Counted from the stretch's first letter, positions 1 to 5,805 are shown. The stretch: DNA of 6,110 bases from JBPOIS01 sp052034295 (GCA_052034295.1 JBPOIS010000177.1:1-6110), one strand, 5' to 3'. Program-made: numbers and translations. The notes: generated by a model from the letters alone, not told the origin.

Positions 1-2
1 GC

Positions 3-302
3 CTGTCCTATCAGTACCAGCCCAAACGCCTGAGCCTGAGCGTCAATGCCGGTTACACCCCGGCCTACACCCGGCCACTGGATGACCAGCCGTACCTGCG
101 CCATGTCAATGCCCGCCCCAGTCTGGACGCCTCGCTGACCCAGCGTTTCAACGACGGCTGGGCGCTGACCCTGTCAGGGCGCAATCTGCTCGCCCCGGAT
201 CGTCAGACGTGGCTGGAAGACCGCAGCACCGGCCTGCTGGTGCAGTCGCAGCGCAGTGACAGCGTGGCCAACTGGCTGCTGACGGTGGAGAAGCGGTTTT
301 AA
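3..302 (+). CDS. C-terminal part of an outer-membrane beta-barrel protein, probable TonB-dependent receptor (5' end outside window)
   Basis: An open frame enters from the left edge and ends at TAA 300-302, leaving 99 visible residues. They show alternating polar and hydrophobic stretches typical of transmembrane beta strands. The segment LTLSGRNLLAPDRQ resembles the 'xxxGxNLL' strand common near the end of TonB-dependent receptors. The protein ends in VEKRF, and a C-terminal Phe preceded by alternating residues is the usual signal for the BAM outer-membrane assembly machinery. The family binds ligands such as siderophores, cobalamin or sugars at the surface and imports them with TonB energy. 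The plug domain and TonB box lie outside the window, so neither ligand nor exact subfamily can be stated. A receptor-like barrel without a transport role is also possible. No clear terminator hairpin follows the stop codon. Confidence 0.72.
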   Translation: MSYQYQPKRLSLSVNAGYTPAYTRPLDDQPYLRHVNARPSLDASLTQRFNDGWALTLSGRNLLAPDRQTWLEDRSTGLLVQSQRSDSVANWLLTVEKRF

Positions 303-455
303 AAATCTGGGTCCGGTGCCCTCCTACTTGCTTGCTGGTGTGGTCTGGTCTGCGCTGGTGCAGCACATGGCTCTAGAGCCGGGTGGTTTCAACGTTCTGG
401 TGGACCGGCAGATTCTGTAGGGTGCCGAAGGTCATCGCCGCTTTGCAGCAGGTGG
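303..455. other. Intergenic stretch between the barrel gene and the IrmA-like gene, no recognisable gene
   Basis: No convincing coding sequence, strong promoter or terminator is visible. The frame used by the next gene is open all the way back to the barrel gene's stop codon, but it has no good start codon there and the translation looks random. A perfect 12-bp palindrome, GGCTCTAGAGCC, lies at 369-380. If the following gene is an integron cassette, its left junction should lie here as G|TTRRRY. No exact match to that motif was found. The nearest GTT triplets, at 386 and 394, are followed by non-matching bases. Confidence 0.5.
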
Positions 456-902
456 GTGGCAAAAGCATGGCGCGGGATGTGCGGTGGAGGACGATTTAGT
501 TCAGGGTTGTTGATCGTAGTGTCCTGCTTAACCGCTCCAGTCTATGCTGTTGATTTCTGGCATTCGAGCACTGTTTGGGCTGGCCAGGGGCAGTGTTCTG
601 CCGTGTTTTCCTTTGACAGCGGCATGGAAGAAATCAAGAACCTCCAGGTCTCAGTATCCGCTGTCAACAAGGCAGGGAAGAAAGTCGCGTCTGGTGTGCT
701 GGAGATACCGCAATTTGGGCAATCAGATGCAGATCGCTATGCTGACGCTTTCCTCGAAAGTGAGGAAAACTGTGCCGATGATCTTACGATCGTGGTTAAC
801 AAGGCCACGGCCATAATCGACGGCAAGCGAACAGATTTGCTGAAATCAAGGGCACTCTCCGCTCGCGATTTCAAGCCTTTCAAAATTCGTGTCGGGAAAT
901 AG
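456..902 (+). CDS. Small exported protein resembling the IrmA family
   Basis: The ORF encodes 148 residues from a GTG start, or 141 from an in-frame ATG at 477. Neither start has a strong Shine-Dalgarno sequence; GTG 456 has a weak AGCAGG just upstream. A signal peptide is evident: basic residues K3, R6 and R13, a hydrophobic run at about 18-29, and a VYA cleavage motif at 29-31. The mature part is about 117 residues and begins VDFWHSSTVWAGQGQC. It has two cysteines (C47, C106) that could form one disulfide in the periplasm or after secretion. The WHSSTVWAGQGQCSAVF segment and the DLLK...FKPFKIR tail resemble, from memory, IrmA of uropathogenic E. coli, a small secreted fibronectin-III-like protein reported to mimic cytokine receptors. 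That activity cannot be assumed here. G+C is about 50% against about 65% in the core genes, and an attC-like site begins at its stop codon, both suggesting acquisition as a gene cassette. Confidence 0.72.
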   Translation: MAKAWRGMCGGGRFSSGLLIVVSCLTAPVYAVDFWHSSTVWAGQGQCSAVFSFDSGMEEIKNLQVSVSAVNKAGKKVASGVLEIPQFGQSDADRYADAFLESEENCADDLTIVVNKATAIIDGKRTDLLKSRALSARDFKPFKIRVGK

Positions 903-964
903 ACCAACCCATCATTCCACCGGACCTTGCGCATAAGGCCGCGCAAGGCGAGTGAATTCAAACG
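456..964 (+). mobile_element. Probable integron gene cassette carrying the IrmA-like gene (left boundary undetermined)
   Basis: A single promoterless-looking ORF is followed directly by an attC-like site, which is the standard organisation of an integron cassette. In such a cassette the recombination cut falls after the G of the right-hand GTTAGGC, here position 964. The left end given is only the start of the ORF. No G|TTRRRY junction was found between 303 and 455, so the true left end is unknown or degraded. No intI gene, attI site or other attC site is visible, so this may be a lone cassette or the remnant of an array. The lower G+C of the ORF fits foreign origin. Confidence 0.5.
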
Positions 965-970
965 TTAGGC
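902..970 (+). other. attC: attC-like integron recombination site (59-base-element type)
   Basis: The 69-bp site has two arms that pair in the order expected of attC. R'' is GACCAAC (902-908) and R' is GTTAGGC (964-970); R' matches GTTRRRY exactly and R'' matches RYYYAAC with one mismatch. Next come spacers of 5 nt (909-913) and 6 nt (958-963). L'' is ATTCCAC (914-920) and pairs with L' GTGAAT (952-957), leaving one extrahelical C in L''. The apex is a perfect 8-bp stem, CCTTGCGC (925-932) with GCGCAAGG (941-948), around an 8-nt loop. The 5/6 spacer asymmetry, the extra base in L'' and the length match classical sites such as that of aadA cassettes. The first base of R'' is the last base of the gene's TAG stop, a common cassette arrangement. 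A transcription terminator is less likely because no T tract follows the hairpin. Confidence 0.75.
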
Positions 971-997
971 CACTGCCCACGCTTGGAGTTTTTTCAG

Positions 998-1012
998 ACG
1001 CTCTTTGGCGGC
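998..1012 (+). repeat. Short direct repeat A, copy 1
   Basis: ACGCTCTTTGGCGGC matches ACGCTTTTTGGCGGC at 1988-2002 in 14 of 15 positions. Together with repeat B it suggests that this region and the pheS leader share scrambled sequence, though chance is not excluded. Confidence 0.35.
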
Positions 1013-1061
1013 GAAAGGTTCAGGTGGTTCGGCGGCGACTTTGTCCCCCCAACCTCACCCT

Positions 1062-1078
1062 AAAATCAGCCACAACCC
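1062..1078 (+). repeat. Short direct repeat B, copy 1
   Basis: AAAATCAGCCACAACCC matches the segment at 1940-1956 in 16 of 17 positions. The copies are 878 bp apart and their flanks are not alike. Confidence 0.4.
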
Positions 1079-1235
1079 ACTGTTCCCCATGTTCAATCCG
1101 GGAGTGCAGGCCCGTGCGCAGCACCCGCTGGACGCTGGGGGTGTCCCCTGCGGGGCTTGACCGGGTGGAGCGGCATTGCTAGTTTTCATGAGTGTCCGTG
1201 CCGTATTTCGGGGTGGTGTGACTCCGTGCAAGCTG

Positions 1236-1265
1236 AAATCAAGAATTTGATTTTTCCCATAAAAT
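1236..1265 (+). promoter_or_regulatory. Possible promoter -10 with overlapping operator-like palindrome
   Basis: TAAAAT at 1260-1265 matches the sigma-70 -10 consensus at five of six positions and lies about 100 bp upstream of the next gene. Just before it is a perfect inverted repeat, AAATCAA (1236-1242) and TTGATTT (1247-1253) around GAAT, placed where the -35 and spacer would be. No good -35 hexamer is present, so the promoter may be activator-dependent or the palindrome may be a repressor site. This is inferred from position and symmetry only. Confidence 0.3.
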
Positions 1266-1368
1266 GACGGCATCAGGCCGGTGGGGCAAACCCTGACACC
1301 ACGGCAGAGACCAGCGCTGAGGCGGGTGGCTGCAACACCCGAAGAAAAAATTGATCAGGAAAGATGGT

Positions 1369-1860
1369 ATGGACCTCAAAACGCACTGGCACACAATTCA
1401 GCAGGTGGTGGAGCAGGCCTTGTCCTCCTCGATTCACTGCGCGATTGCTTCGGTTGCCCCCGATGGCACCCCCAACATCACCCCGGTCGGGACCGTGTTT
1501 CTGCGTGACGACGGCACCGGCTATTATTTTGACCAATACACCAGCGCTCTGGCCGCAAACCTGGCCCACAATCCAAACATCTGCCTGATGGCCGTCAACA
1601 CCAGCCGCCTGTTTTGGTTGCGGTCCTTTGCACAGGGACAGTTCACTTCACCGCCAGGGCTGCGCCTCTATGGTCAGGTGGGGCCACTGCGGCCCGCCAC
1701 GGCCGGGGAGCGACAATTGATTGAAGCGCGGGTTCGGCCCACGCGATGGCTGAAGGGCAGCCGGTTGCTGTGGTCGGATTTTACCCACGTCAGGGACATC
1801 ACCTTCACGTCATTCCGCCCGGTCACGTATCCAAAAATGATGCAGGGCCTGTGGCTGTGA
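1369..1860 (+). CDS. Pyridoxamine 5'-phosphate oxidase-like FMN-binding split-barrel protein
   Basis: The 163-residue product starts at ATG 1369 because AGGA at 1357-1360 sits 8 nt upstream. A TTG at 1351 in the same frame would add six residues but has no ribosome binding site. Residues about 12-105 read as the split-barrel fold: an amphipathic helix, then strand CAIASVAPDGTPNITPVG (24-41), a YYFDQYTSALAANLAHNP segment (52-69) typical of flavin-contacting strands and the following helix, then ICLMAVN (71-77) and LRLYGQVGPL (98-107). This resembles PPOX-superfamily proteins (PF01243 type) that bind FMN or F420 and reduce or bind small substrates. It is shorter than PdxH, lacks its recognisable C-terminal region, and is unlikely to be the vitamin B6 enzyme itself. 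The substrate is unknown. The C-terminal 50 residues, rich in W, R and F, are not recognised. It probably forms its own transcription unit. Confidence 0.72.
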   Translation: MDLKTHWHTIQQVVEQALSSSIHCAIASVAPDGTPNITPVGTVFLRDDGTGYYFDQYTSALAANLAHNPNICLMAVNTSRLFWLRSFAQGQFTSPPGLRLYGQVGPLRPATAGERQLIEARVRPTRWLKGSRLLWSDFTHVRDITFTSFRPVTYPKMMQGLWL

Positions 1861-1939
1861 TGGGTTCATTTCTGCAGGGCGGTTCGGTCTGAGGGGCTGC
1901 CCTGTGGGCCTTGGCTGTCCTGTGGATGCGGGATTCTGC

Positions 1940-1956
1940 AAAAACAGCCACAACCC
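1940..1956 (+). repeat. Short direct repeat B, copy 2
   Basis: AAAAACAGCCACAACCC differs from the copy at 1062-1078 at one position. It lies just upstream of the candidate pheS -10 element, so it could be a shared regulatory site. Confidence 0.4.
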
Positions 1957-1968
1957 GGCAAAATTCGT

Positions 1969-1974
1969 TAAAAT
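1969..1974 (+). promoter_or_regulatory. Candidate -10 element of the pheS promoter
   Basis: TAAAAT matches the sigma-70 -10 consensus at five of six positions and lies 74 bp before the pheS ATG, in the most AT-rich part of the 188-bp gap. The expected -35 position (about 1945-1951, AGCCAC region) is a poor match. A promoter is expected here because the upstream gene is unrelated and rplT does not precede pheS. No phenylalanine-rich leader peptide or attenuator hairpin with a T tract is visible between it and pheS, unlike the pheM attenuator of E. coli. Confidence 0.35.
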
Positions 1975-1987
1975 CCGCAGTTCTCCA

Positions 1988-2002
1988 ACGCTTTTTGGCG
2001 GC
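1988..2002 (+). repeat. Short direct repeat A, copy 2
   Basis: ACGCTTTTTGGCGGC lies in the pheS 5' leader and matches 998-1012 at 14 of 15 positions. Here it follows repeat B, whereas upstream it precedes repeat B. Confidence 0.35.
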
Positions 2003-2048
2003 TGGGCACCCGGCGTGACCCCAGCGCACCACCAACGAGGCCCTGCGC

Positions 2049-3041
2049 ATGTCTGTTGAAACGCTGATTCCCCCCCTGACCACGGCGGCCCTTGCCGCCA
2101 TTGCTGCGGCGGCTGACCTGACCCAGCTTGATCAGGTGCGCACCCAGTTCATGGGCAAAAAAAGCCAGCTCAGCGAACTGTCCAAGACGCTGGGCCAGCT
2201 CGACCCCGAACAGCGCAAGGTCCAGGGCGCCCTGATCCATCAGGCCCGTGAGCAGATCCAGCAGGCCCTGACCCAGCGGCAGGACAGCCTGCGCGAGGCC
2301 GCACTGGCCGCCAGACTGGAGGCCGAGCGGGTGGACATCAGCCTGCCGGGCCGTGGCCAGCACATGGGCAGCATTCACCCGGTCACCCAGGTGATGGAGC
2401 GCATCTGTGGCTTTTTCACCCGCGCCGGTTTTGCCGTGGCCCAGGGGCCGGAGGTCGAGGACGACTACCACAATTTTGAGGCCCTTAACATCCCAGGCCA
2501 TCACCCGGCGCGGGCGATGCACGACACCTTTTATTTTGATGCCCATCACCTGCTGCGCACCCACACCAGCTCGGTGCAGATCCGCACCATGAACGCCAGC
2601 GAGCCGCCGATCCGCATCGTCTGTCCGGGCCGGGTGTACCGCTGTGATTCCGACCAGACCCATTCGCCGATGTTCCATCAGGTCGAGGGGCTGGTGGTCA
2701 CCGAGCAGGCCAGTTTTGCCGAGCTGAAGGGGCTGATCATCGAGTTTTTGCAGGTGTTTTTTGAAAAGGACCTGCAGGTGCGCTTCCGCCCGTCATATTT
2801 CCCATTCACCGAGCCGTCTGCCGAGGTGGACATCATGGATGAGCGGGGCCGCTGGCTGGAGGTGCTGGGCTGCGGCATGGTGCACCCAAACGTGCTGCGC
2901 AGCTGCGGCATTGACCCGGCGCGCTACACCGGCTTTGCCTTCGGGCTGGGGGTGGAGCGATTTGCCATGCTGCGCTATGGCGTGAATGACCTGCGGCTGT
3001 TTTTCCAGAACGATGTGCGTTTTTTGCGCCAGTTTGCCTGA
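2049..3041 (+). CDS. pheS: Phenylalanine--tRNA ligase alpha subunit
   Basis: The 330-residue product (E. coli PheS has 327) is the catalytic subunit of the (alpha-beta)2 class II synthetase that makes Phe-AMP and transfers Phe to tRNA-Phe in the cytoplasm. The start ATG has GAGG at 2037-2040, 8 nt upstream. Residues about 1-95 form the N-terminal coiled coil that contacts tRNA. The catalytic core follows, with HMGSIHPVTQVMERI (105-119), the motif-1 region GPEVEDDYHNFEALN (133-147), the substrate-binding HPARAMHDTFY (152-162), motif 2 around CPGRVYRCDSDQTHSPMFHQ (192-211), and motif 3 GFAFGLGVERFAML (295-308). Ala297 is the counterpart of E. coli Ala294, which sets the size of the Phe pocket, so normal Phe specificity is expected. 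All motifs are intact. pheT follows after 35 bp, giving an operon. Sequence details resemble Pseudomonadales PheS from memory. Confidence 0.98.
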   Translation: MSVETLIPPLTTAALAAIAAAADLTQLDQVRTQFMGKKSQLSELSKTLGQLDPEQRKVQGALIHQAREQIQQALTQRQDSLREAALAARLEAERVDISLPGRGQHMGSIHPVTQVMERICGFFTRAGFAVAQGPEVEDDYHNFEALNIPGHHPARAMHDTFYFDAHHLLRTHTSSVQIRTMNASEPPIRIVCPGRVYRCDSDQTHSPMFHQVEGLVVTEQASFAELKGLIIEFLQVFFEKDLQVRFRPSYFPFTEPSAEVDIMDERGRWLEVLGCGMVHPNVLRSCGIDPARYTGFAFGLGVERFAMLRYGVNDLRLFFQNDVRFLRQFA

Positions 3042-3076
3042 GCCGAACCGTCTGGACTGTCTTTGAGAGTTTTTTT

Positions 3077-5461
3077 ATGAAAATCAGTGAACAATGGCTG
3101 CGTGAATGGGTCAGCCCGGCCGTGGACAGCGCAGCGCTGGCGCATCAGCTCACCATGGCGGGATTGGAGGTGGACGAGTGCGCACCGCTGGTGGCACCGT
3201 TTAGCGGGGTGGTGGTGGGTGAGGTGCTCAGCGTGGCACCGCACCCGGATGCCGACCGGCTGCGGGTCACCACCGTGAACATCGGTGCGGCAGAGCCGCT
3301 GCAGATCGTCTGTGGGGCGCCGAATGTGGCCGCAGGCATGAAAGCGCCCGTGGCCACGGTGGGCGCGCGCCTGCCCGGTGGGCTGGCCATCAAAAAAGGC
3401 AAGCTGCGCGGGGTGGAGTCGCACGGGATGCTGTGCGGGGCTTCCGAAATCGGCCTGGTTGATCAGGTCGATGGCCTGCTGGCGCTGCCGGGGGATGCGC
3501 CGGTCGGCACCGACATCCGCGACTATCTGCGGCTGGATGACCATGTGATCGACATCAGCATCACCCCGAACCGGGGCGACTGCCTGAGCGTGCGCGGGCT
3601 GGCCCGTGAGCTGGGCGTGATCCATGCCCTGCCGGTGCAGGCGCCAGAGCAGGCACCGGTGCCGGGCCGCTTTGACAGTGGCGTGCAGATCGCGCTGCAG
3701 TCGGCAGGCTGTCCGCGTTATCTGGGCCGGGTGATCCGTGGCCTCGATCCACAGGCGGCCACGCCGGACTGGATGCGCAGCCGGCTGGAGCGCAGTGGCC
3801 TGCGTGCCCACAGCCTGCTGGTCGATGTGACCAACTATGTGCTGCTGGAGCTGGGCCAGCCGCTGCATGCCTTTGATCTGACAAAAATCCACGGCCCCGT
3901 GCAGGTGCGCCAGTCCGCCGGGGAAACCCTGACCCTGCTGAATGGGCAGGTGGTGACGCTGGACCATGACACGCTGGTGATTGCCGATGATCAGGGCGTG
4001 CTGGCCCTGGCCGGGATCATGGGCGGGCTACCCAGCAGTGTGACCGACACCACCACGTCGATCCTGCTGGAAAGTGCATTTTTTGATCCGCTGGCGATTG
4101 CCGGGCGGGCGCGCCGCTATGGCCTGCACACCGATGCCTCGCAGCGCTTCGAGCGTGGGGTGGACTTTGAGCTGGCGGCACAGGCGCTGGAGCGTGCCAC
4201 AGCGCTGATCCTGCAGTGTGCCGGGGGTGAAGCCAGCCATGTGGTACGGGCCGAGCAGCCGGCGCATCTGCCCACCCGCGCACCGATTGCGGTGACCCTG
4301 AAGCAGATTCAGGCGCGGCTGGGCTTTGCCGTGGACGCCGAATTTGTGCAGCAGACGCTGACCCGGCTGGGGCTGGCGGTGCAGGGCGATGGCCACACAG
4401 ACACCGGCTGGCAGGTGCTGCCGCCGTCGTGGCGCTTTGACCTGTCGATCGCTGAGGACATCGCCGAGGAGGTGGGCCGCATTTATGGCTACGACCGGAT
4501 TCCGGTGCAGCTGCCGCAGCTGACCCTGACCCTGCCACCGCAGCCCGATCAGCAGGGCCGTCAGGAGCTGCGCCGGACGCTGGTGACGCTGGGCTATCAG
4601 GAGGCGATCAGCTTCAGTTTCAGCGATGCCGCGCTGGAGCGCCAGCTGGACCCGCAGGGTGAGCTGCTGGCGCTGGCCAATCCGATCAGCAGCGAGCTGG
4701 CGGTGATGCGCCGCAGCCTGCTGTCGTCGCTGATTCCAGCCGTACAGTACAACCGCAACCGCCAGCAGGAGCGGGTCTGGCTGTTCGAGACCGGGCTGCG
4801 CTTCGAGCCGCGCGGTGCGGCGATTGCTGACCTACAGCAGATTCCCACCCTGGCCCTGATCGCCACCGGTGCCCAGTACCCCGAGCAGTGGGGCCTGCCG
4901 ACCCGGCCCATGGATTTTTATGACCTGAAGGGGCAGGTCGAAGCGGTGCTGAATGTGTCGCGTGTGCCTGCAGCCGACTACCGTCCGGCACAGCAGCCGT
5001 GGCTGCACCCCGGCCAGAGTGCTTCAGTGTGGGTGGCGGGGCAGTGCCTGGGCTACCTGGGCCGCCTGCACCCCCGGCTGGAGGCAGAACTGGGGCTGGG
5101 CCCCTGCTGGGTGGCCGAATTGTCACTGGATGCATTGATGTTGCCGTATGTATCTCATTTTACACAACTATCACGCTTTCCCCATGTGCGGCGGGATATT
5201 GCCCTGCTGATTGATGCTAGCATTGCTCTGGATCAGGTGTTGTCGACGATCCGCCGCAGTGCAGGTGAGCTGCTGCAGGATGTGTGGCTGTTTGATGTGT
5301 ATGCCGGTCAGGGCATTGCTGCCGGTCAGCGCTCACTGGCCTTTGGCCTGATCTGGCAGCATCCGGAACGCACGCTGGAAGACAGCGAGATCAAAGACGG
5401 AATGGAACGGGTGGTGGCCGCACTGGCGGAACAGCACCAGGCACAATTGAGGGCATCATGA
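3077..5461 (+). CDS. pheT: Phenylalanine--tRNA ligase beta subunit
   Basis: The 794-residue product (E. coli PheT has 795) is the beta subunit that binds tRNA-Phe and hydrolyses mischarged Tyr-tRNA-Phe. GAGAG at 3065-3069 is 7 nt before the ATG. Domains in order are a short N-terminal region, the OB-fold tRNA-binding domain (about 39-148, with PHPDADRL 55-62 and IVCGAPNV 77-84), the B3/B4 editing domain (about 211-385), the B5 domain (about 400-472), a catalytic-like module (about 475-690), and the C-terminal FDX-ACB anticodon-binding domain (about 700-793, SRFPHVRRDIALL onward). The editing site looks intact: His264 in QPLHAFD, Glu332 in LESAFF, and Thr352/Ala354 in HTDASQRFERG correspond to E. 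coli His261, Glu334, Thr354 and Ala356. Codons 687-699, just before FDX-ACB, are unusually AT-rich. Its stop codon overlaps the ihfA start in ATGA. Confidence 0.98.
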   Translation: MKISEQWLREWVSPAVDSAALAHQLTMAGLEVDECAPLVAPFSGVVVGEVLSVAPHPDADRLRVTTVNIGAAEPLQIVCGAPNVAAGMKAPVATVGARLPGGLAIKKGKLRGVESHGMLCGASEIGLVDQVDGLLALPGDAPVGTDIRDYLRLDDHVIDISITPNRGDCLSVRGLARELGVIHALPVQAPEQAPVPGRFDSGVQIALQSAGCPRYLGRVIRGLDPQAATPDWMRSRLERSGLRAHSLLVDVTNYVLLELGQPLHAFDLTKIHGPVQVRQSAGETLTLLNGQVVTLDHDTLVIADDQGVLALAGIMGGLPSSVTDTTTSILLESAFFDPLAIAGRARRYGLHTDASQRFERGVDFELAAQALERATALILQCAGGEASHVVRAEQPAHLPTRAPIAVTLKQIQARLGFAVDAEFVQQTLTRLGLAVQGDGHTDTGWQVLPPSWRFDLSIAEDIAEEVGRIYGYDRIPVQLPQLTLTLPPQPDQQGRQELRRTLVTLGYQEAISFSFSDAALERQLDPQGELLALANPISSELAVMRRSLLSSLIPAVQYNRNRQQERVWLFETGLRFEPRGAAIADLQQIPTLALIATGAQYPEQWGLPTRPMDFYDLKGQVEAVLNVSRVPAADYRPAQQPWLHPGQSASVWVAGQCLGYLGRLHPRLEAELGLGPCWVAELSLDALMLPYVSHFTQLSRFPHVRRDIALLIDASIALDQVLSTIRRSAGELLQDVWLFDVYAGQGIAAGQRSLAFGLIWQHPERTLEDSEIKDGMERVVAALAEQHQAQLRAS

Positions 5462-5760
5462 CTGCATTGACGAAGGCTGAAATGGCGGACCACCTCAGCG
5501 AGCGCACCGGGATTGGCCGCCGTGAAGCCAAGCTGCTGGTGGAGCTGTTTTTTGAGGAAATCAGTCAGGCGCTGATTCAGGGCGAGCAGGTCAAGCTGTC
5601 CGGTTTTGGCAATTTTGAACTGCGTGACAAGCGTCAGCGCCCTGGCCGCAACCCCAAGACCGGGGAGGAGATCCCCATCACTGCCCGCCGGGTGGTGACC
5701 TTCCGAGCCGGCCAGAAGTTCCGCCAGCGTGTCGAGCAGGAACAGCAAAACGACCAGTGA
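5458..5760 (+). CDS. ihfA: Integration host factor subunit alpha
   Basis: The 100-residue product belongs to the HU/IHF family and pairs with IhfB to bend DNA sharply at specific sites in replication, recombination and transcription. The N-terminal helices (TKAEMADHLSERTGIGRREAK) dimerise. The family signature GFGNFELRDKRQRPGRNP (49-66) leads into the beta arm, with Pro66 the residue expected to intercalate in the minor groove. ITARRVVTFRAGQKFRQRV (74-92) completes the arm and body. It is assigned to alpha rather than beta or HU by close likeness to E. coli IhfA (ELVELFFEEI, GEQVKLSGFGNF, NPKTGE.IPITARRVVTF) and by its position after pheT. GAGG at 5449-5452 serves as ribosome binding site within pheT, and the 4-bp ATGA overlap points to translational coupling. 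In E. coli ihfA also has its own promoter inside pheT; none is clear here. An intrinsic terminator lies 20 bp after the stop. Confidence 0.97.
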   Translation: MTALTKAEMADHLSERTGIGRREAKLLVELFFEEISQALIQGEQVKLSGFGNFELRDKRQRPGRNPKTGEEIPITARRVVTFRAGQKFRQRVEQEQQNDQ

Positions 5761-5780
5761 TTCCTGAGCAGTTGATCCTG

Positions 5781-5805
5781 AAAAGCCGCTTCTGCGGCTT
5801 TTTTT
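5781..5805 (+). terminator. Intrinsic terminator of the pheS-pheT-ihfA operon
   Basis: A perfect 9-bp stem, AAAAGCCGC (5781-5789) with GCGGCTTTT (5794-5802), closes a TTCT loop, and a run of seven T residues spans 5799-5805. It begins 20 bp after the ihfA stop. The A run on the left arm could also let it act on the opposite strand. Confidence 0.93.

Larger units (their letters stand above)
971..1368. other. 400-bp non-coding region with repeats and hairpins, no recognisable gene
   Basis: No frame gives a believable protein; the short ORFs lack a ribosome binding site and family-like sequence. Seen here are GGCGGCGA occurring twice (1007-1014, 1031-1038), two segments repeated upstream of pheS (998-1012 and 1062-1078), overlapping alternative GC hairpins (GGGG-GTGT-CCCC at 1137-1148, CCCC-TGC-GGGG at 1145-1155), and an AT-rich palindrome with a -10-like element at 1236-1265. 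The right end is the leader of the next gene. A decayed cassette or other remnant is possible, but no second attC site is visible. Confidence 0.45.

Noticed and set aside
369..380. Perfect 12-bp palindrome GGCTCTAGAGCC between the barrel gene and the IrmA-like gene
   Set aside because: It has no loop, T tract, nearby promoter or second copy, so no function can be supported.
925..948. Hairpin after the IrmA-like gene as an intrinsic terminator
   Set aside because: The 8-bp stem has no T tract after it, and it fits better as the apical stem of the attC-like site.
1137..1155. Overlapping GC hairpins as a possible terminator or small RNA
   Set aside because: The stems are only 4 bp, they compete with each other, and no T tract follows.
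952..1182. 76-codon plus-strand frame starting inside the attC-like site
   Set aside because: It has no Shine-Dalgarno sequence, its start lies within the recombination site, and its composition looks random. It could at most be a decayed remnant.
1875..1904. CAGGGC/GCCCTG inverted repeat after the oxidase-like gene
   Set aside because: A 6-bp stem with an 18-nt loop and no T tract does not support a terminator.
1968..2678. 236-codon minus-strand open frame opposite pheS
   Set aside because: It is a mirror of pheS codons, with no ribosome binding site and no recognisable domain.
2975..3967. 330-codon minus-strand open frame opposite the 5' part of pheT
   Set aside because: It lies over an intact, strongly conserved gene and arises from GC-rich codon bias; the translation is His/Gln/Ala-rich without family features.
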